The position numbers and the translations under genes are program-made. Below the pieces are notes generated by a model that was not told the origin of the DNA, made no database searches, and saw only the letters and a list, made by a program, of their open reading frames with translations. From NCBI RefSeq assembly GCF_001636615.1, contig NZ_LGEK01000015.1, positions 1-64,000 on the forward strand: a stretch of 64,000 nucleotides of DNA. Direction: 5' to 3'. Numbering within the stretch: position 1 is the first letter of the stretch; each line of letters starts with the position of its first letter. This document shows positions 7,367-15,991 of this stretch, one piece after another. Source of the stretch: Mucilaginibacter sp. L294. GTDB lineage: Bacteria; Bacteroidota; Bacteroidia; Sphingobacteriales; Sphingobacteriaceae.

Positions 7367-8192
7367 TAGTCACCAGCATTTTTGGCTTTACGATAAAGAA
7401 AGGCATGCCTGGATAGACGATAGCATGCAGGCATGTCAACAAAACTCTTTACCGGCCCACCTGCAACCCATTTTACAACAAAACGGGTTTGCAGGGTGCG
7501 TTGCCGTGCAGGTAGACCAAACCGAAGCCGACAATGATTTTACGCTTGGCCTGGCCGAAAACAACAGTTTTATTAAAGGCATAGTTGGCTGGGTTGACTT
7601 GCAGGCAGATAATATTGAAGAACGACTGGAATACTATAGCCATATAAAACAGATGAAAGGCTTTCGCCATATTTTGCAGGGGGAGTCGGATGATAAATTT
7701 ATGCTGAGTGCAAAGTTTAAACACGGCATAAGCCTGTTAAATAAATACGGATTTAGTTATGATATCCTCATTAAACCCAACCATTTACCTTACGCAAAAG
7801 AACTGGCAGCCGCTTTTCCTGATCAACGGTTTGTGATAGACCACTTAGCCAAACCCTATATAAAGGCTGGGAAGATAGGTGGCTGGAAACATGATATACA
7901 GGCATTGGCCGCTTGCCCCAATGTATCATGCAAAGTATCGGGTATGGTAACTGAAGCCGACTGGCAAAATTGGAAACCCGAAGATTTTACGCCTTACCTT
8001 GATGCTGTTTTTAACGCATTCGGTGCAAAACGCATTATGTATGGTTCAGACTGGCCGGTGTGTAATGTAGCTGGCGGATATAAAGGTGTATTAAAGGTTG
8101 CCGAAAATTATATTGGCCATTTAACTCAAAACGAACAGGAACTTTTCTGGGCTAAGAACGCTATTGAATTTTACCGCTTAGATAAGTTGTAA
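7353..8192 (+). CDS. COG3618 amidohydrolase, probable L-fucono/L-rhamnono-lactonase
   Basis: A 279-residue TIM-barrel amidohydrolase. The metal motif HxH is present in IDSHQHFW (His7, His9), with FVIDHLAKP in the middle and the late Asp in MYGSDWPV. This COG3618 group contains L-fucono-1,5-lactonase and L-rhamnono-lactonase, which open sugar lactones to the acids used by the UxaA-type dehydratase. The gene overlaps the FAH gene by 14 bp, so the two are translationally coupled. It closes the four-gene unit; no transporter, mutarotase or dedicated regulator is adjacent. Confidence 0.85.
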   Translation: MQKIDSHQHFWLYDKERHAWIDDSMQACQQNSLPAHLQPILQQNGFAGCVAVQVDQTEADNDFTLGLAENNSFIKGIVGWVDLQADNIEERLEYYSHIKQMKGFRHILQGESDDKFMLSAKFKHGISLLNKYGFSYDILIKPNHLPYAKELAAAFPDQRFVIDHLAKPYIKAGKIGGWKHDIQALAACPNVSCKVSGMVTEADWQNWKPEDFTPYLDAVFNAFGAKRIMYGSDWPVCNVAGGYKGVLKVAENYIGHLTQNEQELFWAKNAIEFYRLDKL

Positions 8193-8211
8193 GATATTAG
8201 GCGACAAAATA

Positions 8212-8219
8212 TAAATTTA
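8212..8219 (+). promoter_or_regulatory. Candidate -7 box for TPR-protein gene
   Basis: TAAATTTA differs from TAnnTTTG at the last position. A TTG at 8187-8189 sits near the expected -33 spacing. The start codon is 17 bp downstream, so the 5' leader would be very short. Confidence 0.35.
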
Positions 8220-8235
8220 GTTATCTTCATCTGTC

Positions 8236-9882
8236 ATGACTAAAAGCCTAATCATAATACTTCTCCTGGTATTTCTATGCCTGGGTTTACAAAGCAACGC
8301 CATCGGCATTGCGGATACTACTACCCATAACCCTGCGTCTATCAATAAAGCCCTTGGTTATCAAATGGGTGATTATACCGCCTATTTTAAGGAAGCGTTA
8401 TCATACATCACAAAAAACGACCTTGTTAAAGGCGCGCCTTTACTTTCAACCGGCCTTACACACGTTTTTACTGAAAAAATGGTTGACAGGATAATGCCAT
8501 ATCAAACTTATGAGATACTTCAACTTATTATACAAACAGGTAAAGGTAATTTGTCAAAAGAAGAGAAACGTTTAGGGGAGGCACTTATAAAAGGAATGTT
8601 TGCTAAAGACAAACCGTCGGACAAAACAATGCTATCATACTTAAAACAGTCATCAAATAGTTTATTCATAAACCGTTTTAGGCTTCTTTTTTTAACATTA
8701 ACAAATGATACAACAGCCAACATTCAGGTTGATAAATTATTGGCAGATGAACCAAAGCTAATTTCTGCCAACCTTTTAAAAGCAGAGATTTTAAATAAGG
8801 GAGAACAATATGAGGAGTGCATAAAGTTTTGCGATAAGGTTATAGCGCAATGGCCAAACTATGCTTATGCATACAAACTAAAGGGTGATTGTTACGCCAG
8901 TTTGGATCAAAACGAACAGGCGCTAACCCAATATACCAAGGCAATAGAGCTTTTCCCTAAATATTATGAAGCAATATACGAAAGGGCTGAGGCCTTATTA
9001 GATATTAAAAGCTATAAAGCCTCTATCGACGGATTTAGGGTCATCAACCCATCATACAAGTGGGCGGCTTATAATTTAGCAAGGGCTTATAGGAAAATAG
9101 ATATGGCCGATAGCGCGCTGTACTACATTAATATGCACATAAAGCAAAACCCCGACGATGGAGATGGTTATAATATAAAAGGCAGTATTTATTATGATAA
9201 GAACGAATATGGTACCGCAATTAATTTCCTGACCCAAGCTATACAGCTGGATACACTTAAGGATTATTATTATGAGGATAGAGGTGATGCGTATTTTTAT
9301 GCGGACTCTATTGGTTATGCATTAAAAGATTTTGAAAAGCTTGTTGAGCTCGACAAAAAATCCGAATATGGACTCAGGCGTATCGGTGATTGTTATTATG
9401 CGAATAAAGATTATGCAAAAGCCATAATGTATCAACAGAAAGCTATTGAGATTTTGCCTGAAAATAAATATGCTTTTGTTTCATTGAACCTCTGTTATGA
9501 AAAACTTAATAAGTTTAAAGAGGCTATAGAAGCTGGCAAAAAAGCCGTGGCTATAGATAGCACCTACCGGATGGCATTAGGAAACTTGGGGTGGACCTAC
9601 TACCGCGTCGGTGAGTATAATTTATGTATAGATTATTCTTATCGCGCGCTTAAATACGATAAAACGGCCGCCTATGCTATGTTTAATATAGCACTTGCCA
9701 CCTTAAGAAAAGGGGAGTTTGAAAAAGCGAAAGGCCTTTATGGTAAGTTTATAAAAGAATGTAAGGATAATGGTTACACAGTAAATGATGGGGCAATTAC
9801 CGACTTGAAAGATTTGATAGATCAAAAAGTAATGGTCAAGGAATCAAAATTCATTATCAAAAACATCTTTAACAAAGAATAG
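8236..9882 (+). CDS. Secreted TPR-repeat protein
   Basis: A 548-residue protein with a clear signal peptide (hydrophobic core about 4-19, then QSNAIG). An N-terminal region of about 160 residues has no recognised domain. It is followed by tandem tetratricopeptide repeats from about residue 180 to 520, with units such as AYKLKGDCYASLDQNEQALTQ, GYNIKGSIYYDKNEYGTAI and ALGNLGWTYYRVGEYNLCI. It is probably periplasmic or anchored to the outer membrane and acts as a protein-binding scaffold. It runs convergent with the APC permease, 6 bp apart, and does not obviously belong to the sugar-acid unit. Confidence 0.85.
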   Translation: MTKSLIIILLLVFLCLGLQSNAIGIADTTTHNPASINKALGYQMGDYTAYFKEALSYITKNDLVKGAPLLSTGLTHVFTEKMVDRIMPYQTYEILQLIIQTGKGNLSKEEKRLGEALIKGMFAKDKPSDKTMLSYLKQSSNSLFINRFRLLFLTLTNDTTANIQVDKLLADEPKLISANLLKAEILNKGEQYEECIKFCDKVIAQWPNYAYAYKLKGDCYASLDQNEQALTQYTKAIELFPKYYEAIYERAEALLDIKSYKASIDGFRVINPSYKWAAYNLARAYRKIDMADSALYYINMHIKQNPDDGDGYNIKGSIYYDKNEYGTAINFLTQAIQLDTLKDYYYEDRGDAYFYADSIGYALKDFEKLVELDKKSEYGLRRIGDCYYANKDYAKAIMYQQKAIEILPENKYAFVSLNLCYEKLNKFKEAIEAGKKAVAIDSTYRMALGNLGWTYYRVGEYNLCIDYSYRALKYDKTAAYAMFNIALATLRKGEFEKAKGLYGKFIKECKDNGYTVNDGAITDLKDLIDQKVMVKESKFIIKNIFNKE

Positions 9883-9888
9883 ATTTTG

Positions 9889-11232
9889 CTATTTAACAGG
9901 TTTAAAAGGCCATTCTTTATTCACTTTTGCTTTGGTGAAGTACACAATCGTGCCTAAAGCTATAGCACTCAATCCACCCAACACCATATGGAACCCGGTT
10001 GAAATGAGGATGCCCACCCACATAGCAATGGCCAAAAATATAGGCAGTGGGAACAAGGGCATTTTATAAGGGAAATTGGTTTCGCTTTTACGCCTGCGCA
10101 GCAAATACAAGCCTAATGCTTGAGATATGAATTGGATCAATATCCTCATAGCCAGTATGGCGCTGATCACATCGCTTAGCTTAAACAACAGGCTAAACAC
10201 AAAAGCTATCCCCCCTAAAACCAATAACGATACATAAGGAAAGTTGCCTTTTGGGTGCAATTTAGCAAACACTTTAAAAAACGCGCCATCTGCCGCTGCG
10301 GCATAAGGGATACGGCTGTAACCTAACGTAGCCGAAAATACCGACGAAAACGCAACCAGTAATATTAAACACGTAACCACTTTTGCAGCTACATGGCCCG
10401 ATAACCGTTCCATAAACTCGCTTACAACAAACTGACTATCCTTGGCCTGGTGCCAGGGTATTACGCTTACAACACTCACATTCATCAGCATATAAAGTAT
10501 GGCAATGCCCGCTATAGAAATAAACATACTCTTTGGTATGTTTTTAGAAGGGTTAACAATTTCGCCGCCTAAATGGCAAACATTATAGTAGCCCAGGTAG
10601 CTGTACACGCTTTTTACACTGGCAAAACCTATAGCTGCTACAAAGGCGTAGTTAACGGTTAAACCATCATTAATATGTTTTATGGGTGATAGGAAATTGC
10701 CATGCGCCAGGCCACCTGCTATGATCCAGATCATGGTGAGCAACACGCCAACCCACAGCACCATACTTATTTTACCTATCGATTCTATTTTGCGATACAA
10801 AAGGATAATAATGCAGATCACCACACTCCCGCTCATAACTTTTGCCTGTATAGCCGATAGCGGGAACAGGTATGAAAAATAGGAAGCAAAGCCAATAGCA
10901 GCCGATGCGATAACGAGGGGAGCTTGTATCATGGTTTGCCATACAAACAAAAAGCTCATGAGCTTCCCCGGGCCTTTTTTACCGTAGGTTTCTTTCAGGA
11001 AATTGTAGGAGCCACCGGCCATAGGGAAGGCTGCGCCAAGTTCGCTCCAAACCATGGCATCTATAAATGATAGTAGCGCACCGGCCAGCCAGGCGTATAA
11101 AAACCACGGCCCATTCATCATACTGATTACCATAGGTAAAGTAATGAACGGCCCAATGCCGACCATGTCGGTCATGTTTATTGCGGTGGCTTGTGCCAGG
11201 CCCAAACGTCTTGCTAAAGTAGTTTCAGCCAT
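9889..11232 (-). CDS. APC-superfamily amino acid/amine permease
   Basis: A 447-residue integral membrane protein with about 12 hydrophobic helices. The first carries the APC substrate-binding motif in NMTDMVGIGPFITLPM (about 19-34). Other family segments are AFPMAGGSYNFLKETYG and LGGEIVNPSKNIPKSM, typical of the loop after helix 6. Members import amino acids or amines with protons or exchange them. The substrate cannot be read from sequence, and no metabolic genes for a particular amino acid are adjacent. It stands alone on the minus strand with a 398-bp divergent upstream region. Confidence 0.88.
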   Translation of the reverse strand: MAETTLARRLGLAQATAINMTDMVGIGPFITLPMVISMMNGPWFLYAWLAGALLSFIDAMVWSELGAAFPMAGGSYNFLKETYGKKGPGKLMSFLFVWQTMIQAPLVIASAAIGFASYFSYLFPLSAIQAKVMSGSVVICIIILLYRKIESIGKISMVLWVGVLLTMIWIIAGGLAHGNFLSPIKHINDGLTVNYAFVAAIGFASVKSVYSYLGYYNVCHLGGEIVNPSKNIPKSMFISIAGIAILYMLMNVSVVSVIPWHQAKDSQFVVSEFMERLSGHVAAKVVTCLILLVAFSSVFSATLGYSRIPYAAAADGAFFKVFAKLHPKGNFPYVSLLVLGGIAFVFSLLFKLSDVISAILAMRILIQFISQALGLYLLRRRKSETNFPYKMPLFPLPIFLAIAMWVGILISTGFHMVLGGLSAIALGTIVYFTKAKVNKEWPFKPVK

Positions 11233-11469
11233 GCAGTTATTATAAGCGAAAAAAAATCAATCAGTTAACAGTACAAAAATAACTTTAAGGTGTAACGGTT
11301 AAAATTTATTGGGTCAGCGGTTTGTAATGAGTTATTTAATACTTGCTCATATTTTAAATATACCAGCTTTCGGATATATACAGGGCTTTTTTTAAGGTAT
11401 GTTTCAGGTGATGCCTGCCAATTTAATCGGCACATTTACAGCCCTTACCGATACATTCTTGTATAAGTT

Positions 11470-11509
11470 GTTACAAACCGTGTTATTTAGCCGTATGGCT
11501 AATTGTAAC
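11470..11509. promoter_or_regulatory. Nested inverted repeat in the divergent 11233-11630 region
   Basis: GTTACAA (11470-11476) and TTGTAAC (11503-11509) flank a perfect inner hairpin, TTAGCC-GTAT-GGCTAA (11487-11502). It lies 238 bp upstream of the permease and 122 bp before the NHL gene, with no T-tract, so an operator or RNA structure is more likely than a terminator. No open frame or clear TAnnTTTG box was found in the rest of this 398-bp region. Confidence 0.4.
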
Positions 11510-11630
11510 ATGCTTGTTTCTTTAACATTAATTAACAATAGCAGCCTTACATATTATTAGAATAACACTCAAATTAGCATCCAAATCCTATTACCTGCAT
11601 TTACTTGTTAACCCTCTTACTTCAATTTAA

Positions 11631-12980
11631 ATGAAACTAAAAACTACTCTGTTAAAATTATTACTTTTTGCGTTTGTTGCCGTGCTTGCCGCGTGCGGTA
11701 AAAGCTCACCCGTAACGTATGATTTACCCCAACTTGTAACTTATGATGTTGTTATCGACCCTACATCTACCATAGCATGGACAGGGGGGGTAATCACAAA
11801 CAGTGTACCTGTAACAGCCTATGGCGTTTGCTATAGTACTACCAATAGCGAACCTACTATTACCGATAGTAAAACAACAGAAACCATCAGTACATTTTTG
11901 TTTGGCAGCAAACTTAAAGGGCTCTCTTTAAATACGGTATATTACGTAAGAGCTTATGGAACCAACTCGTCAGGTAACACCGGTTATGGTAACGTGGTAC
12001 AGTTTAAAACAGGTGGTGGTATAGCCGACGCATACGGAACGGTAAGTACCATTGCAGGCTCGGCCGCGGGTTATGAAAACAACACCGGTACGGCAGCTTT
12101 ATTTAACCGCCCCACTGCTGTTGCAACCGATGCAGCAGGTAATATTTACGTTGCCGATTCTTACAACTCAGTTATCAGGAAAATAACCCCTGGTGGTGTA
12201 ACTACTACGGTTGCCGGTACCGGTACTTTTGGATATACGGACGGCCCTGCCGATAAAGCGCAATTTTATGTGCCATCGGGCCTGGTAATTGATGCCACCG
12301 GAAATATCTTTGTAGCAGACCTGGGTAATAATATTATCAGGAAAATAACCCCTGCCGGTGTTGTAAGCAGCTTTGCAGGCAATGGTTCGTCAGGCTCAGG
12401 CGATGGCACCGGAAGTGCTGCAACGTTTAGCGGCCCGGCTGGTATAGCTATGGATGCTAACGGGAATTTTTATGTTACGGATAGCAATAATAACCTTATC
12501 AGAAAAATCACCCCTGCGGGCGTTGTAACAACAGTTGCCGGTAACCGCGTGGGTGCCTATACAAATGGTATTGGTACGGCCACATCTTTTAACAAACCCA
12601 CAGGTATAGCATTTGATGCTGCCGGTAATATGTATGTTGCCGAAGCGGCTAACAATGCCATCAGGAAAATAACAAAGGATTATACAGTAACCACATTTGC
12701 CGGTGGGGTAGATACCGCGGCACTTAAACTGGGCAGCCCCCAGGATTTGAAAATAGATGCTAATAACAACGTTTATATTACAGATGCTAACGGCCGAGTG
12801 CTTAAAGTAAATAAGGATAGGATATTTAGTGTTGTAGCAGGTAAAGCATCAACAGGCACTACAGATGGTGATGGCAACACAGCTTTGTTTAATGGCCCTA
12901 AAGGTATAGCGTTAGATGCGCAAGGCAATATCATTATTGCCGATTATAATAATAACCGGATACGAAAGATTGTTCAATAG
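11631..12980 (+). CDS. NHL-repeat beta-propeller lipoprotein
   Basis: A 449-residue protein with a lipoprotein signal (FVAVLAACGKSS, lipid Cys about 22). A fibronectin-like beta domain over roughly 30-128 ends YVRAYGTNSSGNTGYGNVVQF. Then come five or six NHL repeats, each with phrases such as DAAGNIYVADSYNSVIRKITPGG, forming a beta-propeller (about 135-449). Such proteins are probably anchored to the outer membrane and bind carbohydrate or protein ligands. A strong terminator follows, so the gene is monocistronic. It sits before the PUL regulator but has its own termination and need not be part of that locus. Confidence 0.85.
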   Translation: MKLKTTLLKLLLFAFVAVLAACGKSSPVTYDLPQLVTYDVVIDPTSTIAWTGGVITNSVPVTAYGVCYSTTNSEPTITDSKTTETISTFLFGSKLKGLSLNTVYYVRAYGTNSSGNTGYGNVVQFKTGGGIADAYGTVSTIAGSAAGYENNTGTAALFNRPTAVATDAAGNIYVADSYNSVIRKITPGGVTTTVAGTGTFGYTDGPADKAQFYVPSGLVIDATGNIFVADLGNNIIRKITPAGVVSSFAGNGSSGSGDGTGSAATFSGPAGIAMDANGNFYVTDSNNNLIRKITPAGVVTTVAGNRVGAYTNGIGTATSFNKPTGIAFDAAGNMYVAEAANNAIRKITKDYTVTTFAGGVDTAALKLGSPQDLKIDANNNVYITDANGRVLKVNKDRIFSVVAGKASTGTTDGDGNTALFNGPKGIALDAQGNIIIADYNNNRIRKIVQ

Positions 12981-13003
12981 AAACATGCTGTTAAATATAA
13001 AAG

Positions 13004-13027
13004 AAGCCGCGATAAGCGGCTTTTTTT
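13004..13027 (+). terminator. Rho-independent terminator after NHL gene
   Basis: A 7-bp stem, AAGCCGC with GCGGCTT, closes a GATAA loop and is followed by a run of T. It lies 23 bp after the NHL-protein stop. Confidence 0.9.
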
Positions 13028-13087
13028 ATGGCCATGCTGTGTAAAATAAACCTGAATTTCATGTAAATTATTAAGTAAAAAAAAGTA

Positions 13088-13095
13088 TAATTTTG
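13088..13095 (+). promoter_or_regulatory. -7 box for PUL regulator gene
   Basis: TAATTTTG matches the Bacteroidota TAnnTTTG box exactly and lies 40 bp before the regulator start and just past the preceding terminator. A clear TTTG at -33 is not visible. Confidence 0.6.
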
Positions 13096-13135
13096 TCAGT
13101 GTCCACACATCTGTATTTGATGGTTACTTGCATAA

Positions 13136-15694
13136 ATGATAAGAAAAGATAAAATTTTATTGCTGCTGCCCCAGGCATATAAAATAGTGTTTCTTTTGCT
13201 GATGTTGTTGCCTGCTGTTAAAGGTAAAGCACAAGGGTTACAGTTCAATTCGAACGACAGCTTAATGAGCCAGCGTACCTCATATGTTGTTTTTGCTAAA
13301 GAAACACCTACGTTTAACAATCACCTGTCCATTAGTTTCGATTTGTCTTTATGGGATAACGACCACTTAGGCTATGTATTCAACATAATAGATGCAAAAA
13401 GCAATTCATACAGCTTAACTTATATTTATAATTACAATGGGTCGCCAACCTTAAATTTTAATATTGATAGTAAAAGCAATAAGATAGAGATACCACTTAG
13501 CCTGGCCCAGTTAAAAAAGCGCAAGTGGATAAAAATTAAGGCCGATATCGATCTGAAGAATAATACGGTAGTCTTTTTAGTAAATGGCAAATGGTACAAG
13601 GCCCGCGATTTTGGGTTTGAAAGCAGTATAACGCCAAAAATCACCTTCGGCAAAAACCCGCACTACTCTGATGTGCCTAAAATGGCAATAAAAAACCTGG
13701 TTATTAATGATGACAGCAAAAGTTACTCTTTCCCGCTAAATGAGTGGAAGGGGAAAAATGTACATACCGCCGATGGCGATGTGCTGGGAGCTGTAGACCA
13801 CCCCGTGTGGCTTATTAACGAATCATATTTTTGGACGCCAAAGTTTGAAAGGCATTTTAATGAAGTTGCCGGGTTAAACTTTGATGTAAACCAGCAAACC
13901 CTGTTTATGTACCAAACAGATTCGCTGATAATTTATAACGCTCAGGGCGGCAATACTACAAGCAAAGCGTATAAAAACAAACTGCCTGTTAAGCTTTTGC
14001 TTGGTAAAAGCATCATCAACAATAAGCAAAACAAGTGTTATGTGTATGAGGTGCAGCCACCCGATTCATTGCACAGTATAGCGTCGCTTGATCTGAACAC
14101 TTTAGAGTGGCAGCATGTTGGCAAAGGTTTTATAAAAGAACAAAGGCACCACCACAATATCTTTTTTGATAAGGATCAGGCTAACATCTATCTTTTTGGC
14201 GGGTACGGTTCATTCTCATACCATAAAGATTTTCTTAAGTATGAGCAGGCTACCGATAGTTGGAAAAAGGTTGCTTTTACCGGCGATACGATAACCCCTC
14301 GTTTCTTCTCGGGGAGCAGCCAGGCAGATGAGAATAATGAAGTGTATATATTTGGTGGTTATGGTAATCAATCGGGCAACCAGATAGTTGGTGGTACCCA
14401 TTTTTATGACTTGTATAGGGTTAATTTAACCAAACATACCATAAAAAAATGCTGGGAAATTACCCCCAACGAAGAGCCGTTTGTATCGGCAAATAACCTC
14501 GTCATATCAAAGGATAAAAAACACTTTTACGCTTTATGCTACCCGCACGAAAAACCCAAAACTAACCTGCGGTTATACAAGTTCTCTATTAAAGATGGCA
14601 CGTATGAGGTGGTGAGCGGCACTATCCCGGTTGCATCTGAAAGAATTGAAAGTGATTTTAACCTATTTTATAACCCTAAGCAGGACGCGTTTTATTGTAC
14701 CGCGCAGGAGTTTACCTCCCCCTTGCAATCAACAGTAAAGATCTATGCACTTACCGGTACGCCAGTAAGCCAACAGGCATATTTAGCCTCGCAACAGCCT
14801 GATAAGCCCAAGTTTAATAAGGCCTATATATACCTTCTACTGTTTGTGATATTTGCAGCTGGTAGCGCATGGTATTTTATAAAAAAGAAAAAGCGGCAGG
14901 CCCCAATTATTGATATTGATAGTGAAATAGCAGCTGATTTTTATACTCCGAAAAAAGAAACAGATAAAAAGCCCAACGCGGTTTATTTGCTTGGCGAATT
15001 TACCGTGTTTAGTAAAAACGGCCGGGATATAACTTACCTGTTTAGCCCCAAAATAAAGCAGTTGTTTATACTGATTCTGCTAAACAGTAAGGATGAGCAG
15101 GGAGTTGTTTCCAAAAAGATATCTACAACGTTATGGCCCGATAAAGAGGTTGTAAAAACCAAAAATATAAAAGGGGTTACCATTAATCACCTCAGGAGCA
15201 TTATTGCTGATATTGATGGTATAGAACTAACTTTTTTAAATGATACCTATTGCTTTAAACTAAGCAATACCTTTTTCTGCGATTACTTTTTAGTTAACGA
15301 TGCAATAGCCAGTGTACACCAGCATACTGTAACTGCCGGGCAGTTTATAACGGAGAATTTTGACCTGTTTGCACGTGGGGGATTATTACAACAAGTACCC
15401 GAGACCTGGCTTGATGATGTTAAACTGAATTTTGAAGAAACACTTGCCGGGGTCATCTTACCCGAACTTCAAAAGATCTATGACGACGGCGATCATAAGA
15501 AAGCGCTTGAGTTATCGCGCGTAGTATTGAGCATAGACCCGTTTAGCGATGGCGCGTTAAAGTACAAGTTAAAATCCTTGCGCAAAATAAAGGGGATTGA
15601 CTATGCTAAAAAGGTATATGATGAGTTTGTAGCCGAATATCACAAATCATTAGGGGGCGAATACCCTATTCATTTCGACAAGATCTGTAAGTAA
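13136..15694 (+). CDS. Membrane-spanning one-component regulator: kelch-like sensor with SARP/BTAD-like output domain
   Basis: An 852-residue multidomain protein. A hydrophobic signal or anchor (about 16-32, then KGKAQ) leads to a LamG-like beta domain (about 35-215) and a kelch-type propeller (about 225-550) with repeats such as IYLFGGYGSFS and VYIFGGYGNQ. A single transmembrane helix (about 562-580) precedes KKKKR, placing the C-terminus in the cytoplasm. The cytoplasmic part starts VYLLGEFTVFSKNG (about 613), continues as a winged-helix-like domain (to about 715) and ends in a TPR-like helical region resembling BTAD (about 745-850), with VVLSIDPFSDGALKYKL. It should sense an extracytoplasmic ligand and bind DNA directly, without a histidine kinase. 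It lies 297 bp upstream of susC. Domain order is seen; DNA binding and target are inferred. Confidence 0.75.
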   Translation: MIRKDKILLLLPQAYKIVFLLLMLLPAVKGKAQGLQFNSNDSLMSQRTSYVVFAKETPTFNNHLSISFDLSLWDNDHLGYVFNIIDAKSNSYSLTYIYNYNGSPTLNFNIDSKSNKIEIPLSLAQLKKRKWIKIKADIDLKNNTVVFLVNGKWYKARDFGFESSITPKITFGKNPHYSDVPKMAIKNLVINDDSKSYSFPLNEWKGKNVHTADGDVLGAVDHPVWLINESYFWTPKFERHFNEVAGLNFDVNQQTLFMYQTDSLIIYNAQGGNTTSKAYKNKLPVKLLLGKSIINNKQNKCYVYEVQPPDSLHSIASLDLNTLEWQHVGKGFIKEQRHHHNIFFDKDQANIYLFGGYGSFSYHKDFLKYEQATDSWKKVAFTGDTITPRFFSGSSQADENNEVYIFGGYGNQSGNQIVGGTHFYDLYRVNLTKHTIKKCWEITPNEEPFVSANNLVISKDKKHFYALCYPHEKPKTNLRLYKFSIKDGTYEVVSGTIPVASERIESDFNLFYNPKQDAFYCTAQEFTSPLQSTVKIYALTGTPVSQQAYLASQQPDKPKFNKAYIYLLLFVIFAAGSAWYFIKKKKRQAPIIDIDSEIAADFYTPKKETDKKPNAVYLLGEFTVFSKNGRDITYLFSPKIKQLFILILLNSKDEQGVVSKKISTTLWPDKEVVKTKNIKGVTINHLRSIIADIDGIELTFLNDTYCFKLSNTFFCDYFLVNDAIASVHQHTVTAGQFITENFDLFARGGLLQQVPETWLDDVKLNFEETLAGVILPELQKIYDDGDHKKALELSRVVLSIDPFSDGALKYKLKSLRKIKGIDYAKKVYDEFVAEYHKSLGGEYPIHFDKICK

Positions 15695-15725
15695 TTCTTT
15701 TCCAGTGCTTATATAATTAAATAAG

Positions 15726-15740
15726 TATCCGTTTCGGATA
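15726..15740. promoter_or_regulatory. Short perfect palindrome after the regulator gene
   Basis: TATCCG-TTT-CGGATA is a perfect 6-bp-arm inverted repeat 32 bp after the regulator stop. The T content that follows is modest, so it could be a weak terminator or an operator half-site pair. Confidence 0.4.
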
Positions 15741-15759
15741 ATTTATTTCCTTAATAAAC

Positions 15760-15880
15760 GGGTTAAAATACGGCGGTTAATGAAATTTTAACTGTATTAA
15801 CCCCTTTTTTAACCCTTATTTTAATACACTCCCATCTATACTTGTGTGCCGGTAAAAGCAACGTGCATTAAGGGTTAACC
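15760..15880. promoter_or_regulatory. Cluster of GGTTAA motifs upstream of susC
   Basis: Five copies of GGTTAA occur within 121 bp: plus strand at 15761-15766 and 15775-15780, minus strand (TTAACC) at 15797-15802 and 15809-15814, and a palindromic GGTTAACC at 15873-15880. The first four form a symmetric pair of pairs. A candidate -7 box, TATACTTG (15837-15844, one mismatch to TAnnTTTG), lies inside the cluster, about 148 bp before the preferred susC start. The arrangement suits an operator, possibly for the regulator encoded just upstream. Confidence 0.5.
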
Positions 15881-15991
15881 ATCCCCCTGCATATAGCCGG
15901 TGTTATTATAAACCAAGTTTAAACCAATTTACCTATGGATGAAATTTTTACCTATTGTGGTGAATGCCGTGGCATTTACTATAGTGTAAAA

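Noticed and set aside
13004-13027. CRISPR-like or mobile-element short palindromes (also 27589, 32926, 44341, 55920, 61004)
   Set aside because: Each is a single stem with a T-run directly after a gene and is explained as an intrinsic terminator.
15935-15991. N-terminal extension of SusC from the ATG at 15935
   Set aside because: The added 19 residues are polar and precede a complete signal peptide that begins at the ATG at 15992.
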